Shown piece by piece: positions 7,468 through 10,214 of a DNA stretch of 10,214 nucleotides. The stretch's first letter is position 1. Each line of letters opens with the position of its first letter. The translations under genes and the position numbers were made by a program. The DNA lies in the NCBI GenBank assembly GCA_014523665.1, contig JAATVR010000580.1, forward strand, positions 1-10,214, given 5' to 3'. This DNA is from Nitrososphaerales archaeon TH526 (GTDB lineage Archaea; Thermoproteota; Nitrososphaeria; Nitrososphaerales; Nitrososphaeraceae). Under the pieces are notes generated by a model. The model had not been told where the DNA came from. It saw only the letters and a program-made list of their open reading frames with translations, and did no database searches.

Positions 7468-7568
7468 AGAGGTGATCGCTCCTTCCTAAATAGAGTAATT
7501 GGATCCTAGGCGCAAGCATGAACAATTGTCATTTGTTATTCTTGACTATTGTCAATTAAACCTTGACT

Positions 7569-7817
7569 TTAATCAGGTACCCTACTGGTAATAGTGGCTT
7601 CTTGTTCTTCTTCTTCTTCTTTAATCTCACTATTTTGATTTGCACGTTTCCGCCGTCTCTTCCTTACTTCAATGAGAATCTTGCGAATAGTTTCTTCTGA
7701 GACTTTCGCAATTTTTGCGTCGCACTTAATTCCTTGCGCGTCCAATACGTCCTCGGTGACAGACATCATATCAGCTTTGTTATCTTTCTCCTCCTGTGTT
7801 AGTAGATTGAGACTCAT
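7569..7817 (-). CDS. Small charged protein of unknown function (82 residues)
   Basis: I do not recognise this protein. Residues 1-40 are mixed polar and hydrophobic, with one cysteine (C32). Residues 40-60 form a helical stretch ending in the basic cluster RKRRRKR (52-58). An acidic run, KEEEEEQE (66-73), follows, encoded by GAA/GAG triplet repeats. Such a basic patch suggests nucleic-acid or ribosome binding, but that is a guess. The start was set at the ATG at 7817: a TATA box at 7861-7870 would start transcription near 7840, so the upstream in-frame GTG at 7844 (91 residues) would lie outside the mRNA. The leader of about 22 bases has no clear Shine-Dalgarno. The neighbouring 152-residue gene upstream is on the same strand but separated by T-rich terminators, so the two are probably not cotranscribed. 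Confidence 0.65.
   Translation of the reverse strand: MSLNLLTQEEKDNKADMMSVTEDVLDAQGIKCDAKIAKVSEETIRKILIEVRKRRRKRANQNSEIKEEEEEQEATITSRVPD
7598..7621. repeat. TTC-rich triplet repeat inside the 82-residue gene
   Basis: An imperfect run of TTC triplets encodes the glutamate run near the protein's C-terminus. Such tracts change length easily by slippage, here without shifting frame when whole triplets are gained or lost. Confidence 0.5.
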
Positions 7818-7860
7818 AAACCGGAAGAATGCAAATTCACTCACTATCCTAATCGACCTA

Positions 7861-7870
7861 ATTTGTATAA
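7861..7870 (-). promoter_or_regulatory. TATA box of the 82-residue gene
   Basis: The minus strand reads TTATACAAAT, about 49 bases before the ATG at 7817, predicting a leader of roughly 22 bases. Its position argues against the upstream GTG start. Confidence 0.5.
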
Positions 7871-8032
7871 GGGCTTCGAGCTTTTATGGTTTTCCGGAGG
7901 AAGATTCATTCAATTATTCAGTTTAGATCACTACTATGGCTCCATATTTAAGCGGTCAGATTGAAAGCCATAATTGAAATTTACAAGTTTAGTTACCCTG
8001 GGCTCACGCGAACATAGCGTTCAATGTATTAG

Positions 8033-8067
8033 ATTAGGTCGTAGGTCAGATTGACCATTGACCTAAT
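8033..8067. repeat. Nested 35-base hairpin
   Basis: The outer stem is ATTAGGTC (8033-8040) with GACCTAAT (8060-8067). A symmetric 3+3 internal loop follows, then the inner stem GGTCA (8044-8048) with TGACC (8052-8056) around a GAT loop. A second small dyad, ATACC-CTGA-GGTAT, overlaps its edge at 8066-8079. It could be a regulator site, a structured RNA or the end of a small mobile element; nothing in the window decides. Confidence 0.55.
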
Positions 8068-8095
8068 ACCCTGAGGTATGGTATTTCTAAATAGG

Positions 8096-8128
8096 AAAAA
8101 AATATTAAAATTTTAAAATTTTAAAAAA
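8096..8128 (-). terminator. T-rich terminator of the 152-residue gene
   Basis: On the minus strand this stretch has T-runs of six (8123-8128) and seven (8096-8102), beginning about 55 bases after the stop codon. Between and beside them AAAATTTT occurs at 8107-8114, 8115-8122 and again at 8133-8140. Confidence 0.5.
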
Positions 8129-8183
8129 GGGTAAAATTTTATCTGATTCTAGCTCTCAGTACTCATTGTCTCAATTCTTGCAC

Positions 8184-8642
8184 TTATTGCGTCACTGTTA
8201 CTGGACTGGACATTTCTGCCTTACCTTCACTAATTTCGGCTGTTTTTTCTCTAATAAAATCCCAAAAGTGCTTCTCGAACGCATGTGCCCTATAAATTTC
8301 GGCCAGAGCAACCGGAATCGTAGCGATTCCTGCTGTCAAGACTGTGGCTATGGCTGTTGGTACAATTATGTCTTTACCCCATGCACCAGTTCTCAGAACT
8401 AGGTCGAAGTTACCCTTGGTTCCGCTTATCATTACTTCTACATCTCTTATATTGCCCACAACTATACTACCTTTGCTTCCTTTATGCGCCTTCAAGTTCC
8501 AATAGCCAGAAGCAGTGGTAGCAGTAGGAGACTCAGTCTCTTCATGAATAATATCTAGCTTTATTTCCTGCAAATGTTTCTTTATGAGTTCAAAAAGTCG
8601 TTCGATTTCTACGTTTTTCAAAGTTACGTGTTCTTGTCTCAT
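8184..8642 (-). CDS. Unknown protein with one hydrophobic segment (152 residues)
   Basis: I do not recognise a named family. Residues 1-35 are an amphipathic, probably helical start (VEIERLFELIKKHLQEIKLD). Residues 45-90 look beta-rich, with the Gly-spaced stretch KGSKGSIVVG and RTGAWGK. One hydrophobic segment (about 91-117) follows, then an aromatic helix (HAFEKHFWDFIREK, 120-133) and a polar tail. This layout suggests a soluble N-terminal domain attached to or capped by a membrane helix. The start is the ATG at 8642, preceded by a Shine-Dalgarno GAGGTG (8646-8651); the in-frame TTG at 8657 overlaps that site and is unlikely. Its promoter has a strong TATA box, two upstream dyads and a leader hairpin, so this gene appears regulated. 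It is the best candidate here for a novel regulated small gene. Confidence 0.75.
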   Translation of the reverse strand: MRQEHVTLKNVEIERLFELIKKHLQEIKLDIIHEETESPTATTASGYWNLKAHKGSKGSIVVGNIRDVEVMISGTKGNFDLVLRTGAWGKDIIVPTAIATVLTAGIATIPVALAEIYRAHAFEKHFWDFIREKTAEISEGKAEMSSPVTVTQ

Positions 8643-8645
8643 AAC

Positions 8646-8651
8646 CACCTC
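8646..8651 (-). promoter_or_regulatory. Shine-Dalgarno site that sets the start of the 152-residue gene
   Basis: The minus strand reads GAGGTG, three bases before the ATG at 8642, complementary to the conserved CACCTC of the 16S rRNA end. It stands out because the other well-placed promoters in the window lead to leaderless or short-leader messages. Confidence 0.6.
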
Positions 8652-8655
8652 TCTC

Positions 8656-8676
8656 AAAGGTCCCTATTATACCTTT
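8656..8676 (-). promoter_or_regulatory. Leader hairpin just upstream of the ribosome-binding site
   Basis: AAAGGT and ACCTTT form a 6-base stem with a 9-base loop in the predicted leader, ending five bases before the Shine-Dalgarno core. It could affect translation; this is inference from position. Confidence 0.3.
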
Positions 8677-8700
8677 ATGCAGTCCAGTTAAGCTTTGAAA

Positions 8701-8708
8701 TTTATAAA
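8701..8708 (-). promoter_or_regulatory. TATA box of the 152-residue gene
   Basis: TTTATAAA, identical on both strands, lies about 62 bases before the ATG. Transcription would start near 8680, leaving a leader of about 37 bases that includes the hairpin and Shine-Dalgarno. Confidence 0.65.
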
Positions 8709-8713
8709 GTTTG

Positions 8714-8724
8714 CCAGTATCTGG
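8714..8724. promoter_or_regulatory. Dyad CCAG-TAT-CTGG beside the TATA box
   Basis: A 4-base inverted repeat with a 3-base centre lies six bases upstream of the TATA box at 8701-8708, near where TFB would bind. It is short enough to be chance. Confidence 0.25.
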
Positions 8725-8734
8725 TTTGTTATTG

Positions 8735-8746
8735 GAGTTGCAACTC
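8735..8746. promoter_or_regulatory. Perfect 12-base palindrome, candidate operator
   Basis: GAGTTGCAACTC is its own reverse complement and sits about 27 bases upstream of the TATA box of the 152-residue gene, a usual place for an archaeal activator site. It also lies between that gene and the stop of the 39-residue frame. No second full copy is present; a partial match, TTGCAACTCAA, occurs at 3332-3342. Confidence 0.4.
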
Positions 8747-8764
8747 AAGATACTACTTTAATTC

Positions 8765-8884
8765 TCACCGCATTTCTATTTTTCGATCCATCCTTGTCTT
8801 ATAGCCTGGTCCTTGTTTGGCTGTAAGATAGATATGGTCTGCAACTGCGGTATCTAATAACCTCATTTCTTGTTGTTCATTCAA
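8765..8884 (-). CDS. Possible small coupled gene (39 residues)
   Basis: The minus strand encodes a 39-residue hydrophilic protein from a TTG at 8884: LNEQQEMRLLDTAVADHIYL, then TAKQGPGYKTRMDRKIEMR. The composition is protein-like and basic at the C-terminus. The TTG overlaps the TGA of the upstream frame in a TTGA junction, the usual geometry of translational coupling, and AGAGG lies six bases before it. An in-frame ATG at 8866 would give 33 residues. Alternatively it is the last piece of the broken zinc-ribbon gene, joined by another frameshift. I do not recognise the family. Confidence rests on composition, ribosome-binding site and overlap. Confidence 0.38.
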   Translation of the reverse strand: MNEQQEMRLLDTAVADHIYLTAKQGPGYKTRMDRKIEMR

Positions 8885-9280
8885 AATATTCCTCTAAAAT
8901 AGTAGACAATAAAAAGAGACTTATCTTCGTTTGTTCTGAATGTTAGGATGATTTGTAATTTATTTATTTTTTCCAACAGTTTGATAACATGATTCATTTT
9001 GATAGTTAAGTAACTAATCGGGTTTAGAATGCGATCCTCCTTAGTTGATTGTGTTACTATTGTTGTAGACGCTTGTTGTTGATTTGATTGTGGCTGCTGT
9101 GGCTGCTGTTGTTGATAACTGCTCCCGGACGTATGTGCTTTGTCCCATACTCATTCAAATACTTGGTACTACCTTGCTCAACTTTACCATCAAGAAGAAT
9201 CATCACATCATCATATCCGGATTTCTGACACGCAAAACAGGAGTAACTTTTACGTGACTTCTAGGTATTGCTCCCTTCAT
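8881..9280 (-). pseudogene. Frameshifted zinc-ribbon / Q-rich / coiled-coil gene
   Basis: Three minus-strand frames read as one protein in succession. An ATG at 9280 gives MKGAIPRSHVK. After adding one A to the AAAA run at 9248-9251, the next frame gives SYSCFACQKSGYDDVMILLD, then GKVEQGSTKYLNEYGTKHIR and PG, a CxxC segment like half of a zinc ribbon, with the LNE-GT-H pattern seen in small archaeal zinc-binding domains. After adding one G to the GGG run at 9124-9126, the third frame gives a Gln-rich linker (SYQQQQPQQPQSNQQQ), a leucine/isoleucine-rich helix (NHVIKLLEKINKLQII) typical of a coiled coil, and a TGA at 8881-8883. The repaired protein would have 133 residues. A TATA-like TTTTTATTTT lies at 9317-9326, divergent from the hydrolase promoter. 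Function is unknown; DNA binding with oligomerisation is possible. Decay and sequencing error remain indistinguishable here. Confidence 0.55.
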
Positions 9281-9357
9281 TTATTGCACACGCCAGCCAC
9301 GAAATGTGCTGGACAGAAAATAAAAACCTAAATACTTCCAATAAATATTAGACCTCA
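9281..9357. promoter_or_regulatory. Divergent promoter region
   Basis: These 77 bases separate the broken zinc-ribbon gene from the hydrolase gene and would have to hold both promoters; their TATA candidates (9317-9326 minus, 9328-9335 plus) lie side by side, so the two could compete or be co-regulated. Confidence 0.4.
9328..9335 (+). promoter_or_regulatory. TATA box of the hydrolase gene
   Basis: CTAAATAC is centred about 27 bases before the ATG at 9358, predicting a leaderless message. No Shine-Dalgarno precedes the ATG. Confidence 0.55.
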
Positions 9358-10119
9358 ATGTTTCGGGCTACACTTCCAACTGGCCGCACGATTGCACCTG
9401 CCTTAATAGTTGTAGACATGCAAAATGGCTTTGTCAGCAAGGGTGGTTCATATGATAAGATAGGGATGAACACTCCAAATTACAGGGAGATAATTCCAAA
9501 ACTTAAGGATCTGATCGAATACTGCAGGAGTAAGGGAATTCCTATCTTTTACACTGAGGCAGTTAAGGAGGCTAGCGGAATTGACATGCTCACAAAAATC
9601 CATAACTTTTTACCTAAATCAAGACAGGAGAGATTAAAGGTCCCGATCTGTATCAGAGGCACTTGGGATGGGCTTACAATAGATGAACTGAAGCCCAATG
9701 AACATGATCCAGTAGTTATCAAACGAAGAGATTCTGCTTTTCAAGATACCGAATTACGGGTCTGGCTTCAAAGCGAAGGGATTAATTTATTGGTATTTAC
9801 AGGAATCGATACTTCAATTTGTGTAGAGACTTCCTTGAGAGAAGGTTTTAACATGGGATACGATGTAGCAATTATATCTGATGCTACAGCATCTGGAAAC
9901 AAAAGGCATTATGAAACCACATTAGAAAGAGTGAGAGACTACTATGGATTAGTGATGGATATTGAACGCTTCAAATATGCTGTTGAAAATTTGGATAAGC
10001 TGCGAAGGGGTGATATAGGCACACATAATATTCCAGAAAAATTCAAAGCTTTTGTGGAGGAATTTAATTTGTTGGACCCAAGCACCTTTGGTCCCGAAGC
10101 TTCTACACCCACCGTCTGA
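9358..10119 (+). CDS. Isochorismatase-family cysteine hydrolase, RutB-like
   Basis: This cytoplasmic alpha/beta hydrolase of 253 residues has the full catalytic set of the isochorismatase superfamily: D20 in VVDMQNGF, K122 in VVIKRRDSAF and C155 in GIDTSICVETSLREGF, the last preceded by the usual cis-peptide region. RGTWDGLTIDEL (100-111) and FTGIDTSICVE resemble RutB (ureidoacrylate amidohydrolase) and biuret or carbamoyl-amide hydrolases more than true isochorismatases or nicotinamidases. Members of this branch cleave C-N bonds and release ammonia and CO2 or carbamate, so nitrogen salvage is a reasonable inference. The C-terminal extension after about residue 212 exceeds the core fold. The usual rut operon partners are not in the window. 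The gene is transcribed from its own leaderless promoter, divergent from the broken zinc-ribbon gene. Family assignment is firm, substrate uncertain. Confidence 0.9.
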   Translation: MFRATLPTGRTIAPALIVVDMQNGFVSKGGSYDKIGMNTPNYREIIPKLKDLIEYCRSKGIPIFYTEAVKEASGIDMLTKIHNFLPKSRQERLKVPICIRGTWDGLTIDELKPNEHDPVVIKRRDSAFQDTELRVWLQSEGINLLVFTGIDTSICVETSLREGFNMGYDVAIISDATASGNKRHYETTLERVRDYYGLVMDIERFKYAVENLDKLRRGDIGTHNIPEKFKAFVEEFNLLDPSTFGPEASTPTV

Positions 10120-10214
10120 CTGACTCAATAATGAGCATTAGTACCCTACTAGCGAACTCCTAAGTCTAATTTTACTCAGATATATTTACTGCAATAAATA
10201 TAGTATATAGTCGG
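10120..10214. other. 3' flank of the hydrolase gene
   Basis: Only weak signals are visible: TTTT near 10171 as a possible terminator, and an AT-rich end (from about 10179) that may be the promoter of a gene beyond the window. Confidence 0.3.

Larger units (their letters stand above)
7013..7568. other. NnrS promoter region and a small minus-strand frame
   Basis: Besides the NnrS promoter (7047-7056), the small minus-strand frame at 7366-7467 and its trailing hairpin, I see nothing convincing from about 7060 to 7345. The perfect 5-base dyad TTGAC-TATT-GTCAA at 7542-7555 lies just after the end of the 82-residue gene. The motif AGTCAAG occurs twice on the minus strand in this interval. Confidence 0.45.
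7845..8183. other. AT-rich gap with dyads, no gene
   Basis: No protein-like frame is seen on either strand. The stretch holds the TATA box of the 82-residue gene, a 7-base inverted repeat (TATGGCT 7935-7941, AGCCATA 7966-7972), the nested hairpin at 8033-8067 and the T-rich terminator region at 8096-8140. Confidence 0.5.

Noticed and set aside
7818..7844. GTG start extending the 82-residue protein to 91 residues
   Set aside because: The TATA box at 7861-7870 would place the transcript start downstream of this GTG.
8643..8657. TTG start extending the 152-residue protein to 157 residues
   Set aside because: It overlaps the Shine-Dalgarno that correctly precedes the ATG at 8642.
9140..9331. 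Plus-strand 63-codon frame
   Set aside because: Rich in His, Ser and Tyr; it is antisense to the split zinc-ribbon gene, whose reading explains the region better.

Overview
The window looks like a chromosomal segment of an ammonia-oxidising archaeon of the Nitrososphaerales (Nitrososphaera/Nitrosocosmicus type). This is an inference. It rests on AT-rich DNA, archaeal TATA boxes placed about 25-28 bases before start codons (leaderless or nearly leaderless transcripts), small lysine/glutamate-rich genes, and the mix of an NnrS-type membrane protein, a secreted HtrA protease and a RutB-like cysteine hydrolase. No rRNA, tRNA, CRISPR array, transposase or phage gene was seen.

Layout. 1-425 has no convincing gene. 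426-2108 (+) encodes a thiamine-diphosphate enzyme of the acetolactate synthase family, closest to the catabolic AlsS type. 2109-3006 holds gene remnants: a start-less minus-strand frame (2151-2324) and a plus-strand gene split over two frames (2636-2900). 3007-3234 (+) is a possible one-helix membrane protein. 3485-5185 (-) is a secreted or membrane-anchored HtrA protease with two PDZ domains, and 5660-7012 (-) is a 12-helix NnrS-family protein. 7366-8884 (-) is a run of small genes: a 33-residue frame, an 82-residue charged protein, a 152-residue protein with one membrane segment and a 39-residue frame. It ends in a zinc-ribbon/Q-rich/coiled-coil gene (8881-9280) broken by two single-base frameshifts. 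That gene is divergent from 9358-10119 (+), an isochorismatase-family amidohydrolase related to RutB.

How they fit together. The four large genes are independent transcription units, not one operon; three have a recognisable TATA box and the acetolactate synthase only a weak candidate. The common theme is inferred and modest: cell-envelope and nitrosative stress (HtrA, NnrS) and nitrogen salvage (RutB-like hydrolase), which would suit an organism that makes NO during ammonia oxidation.

The most notable result is hidden outside the long reading frames. Several stretches that look empty contain protein-like sequence that becomes continuous if one base is added or removed at a short homopolymer. 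Either this is a patch of small genes in decay or the assembly has indel errors; raw reads or a close relative would decide. A secondary result is a set of promoter-proximal dyads, notably a perfect 12-base palindrome upstream of the 152-residue gene and a nested hairpin at 8033-8067. I see no convincing new defence or mobile system.
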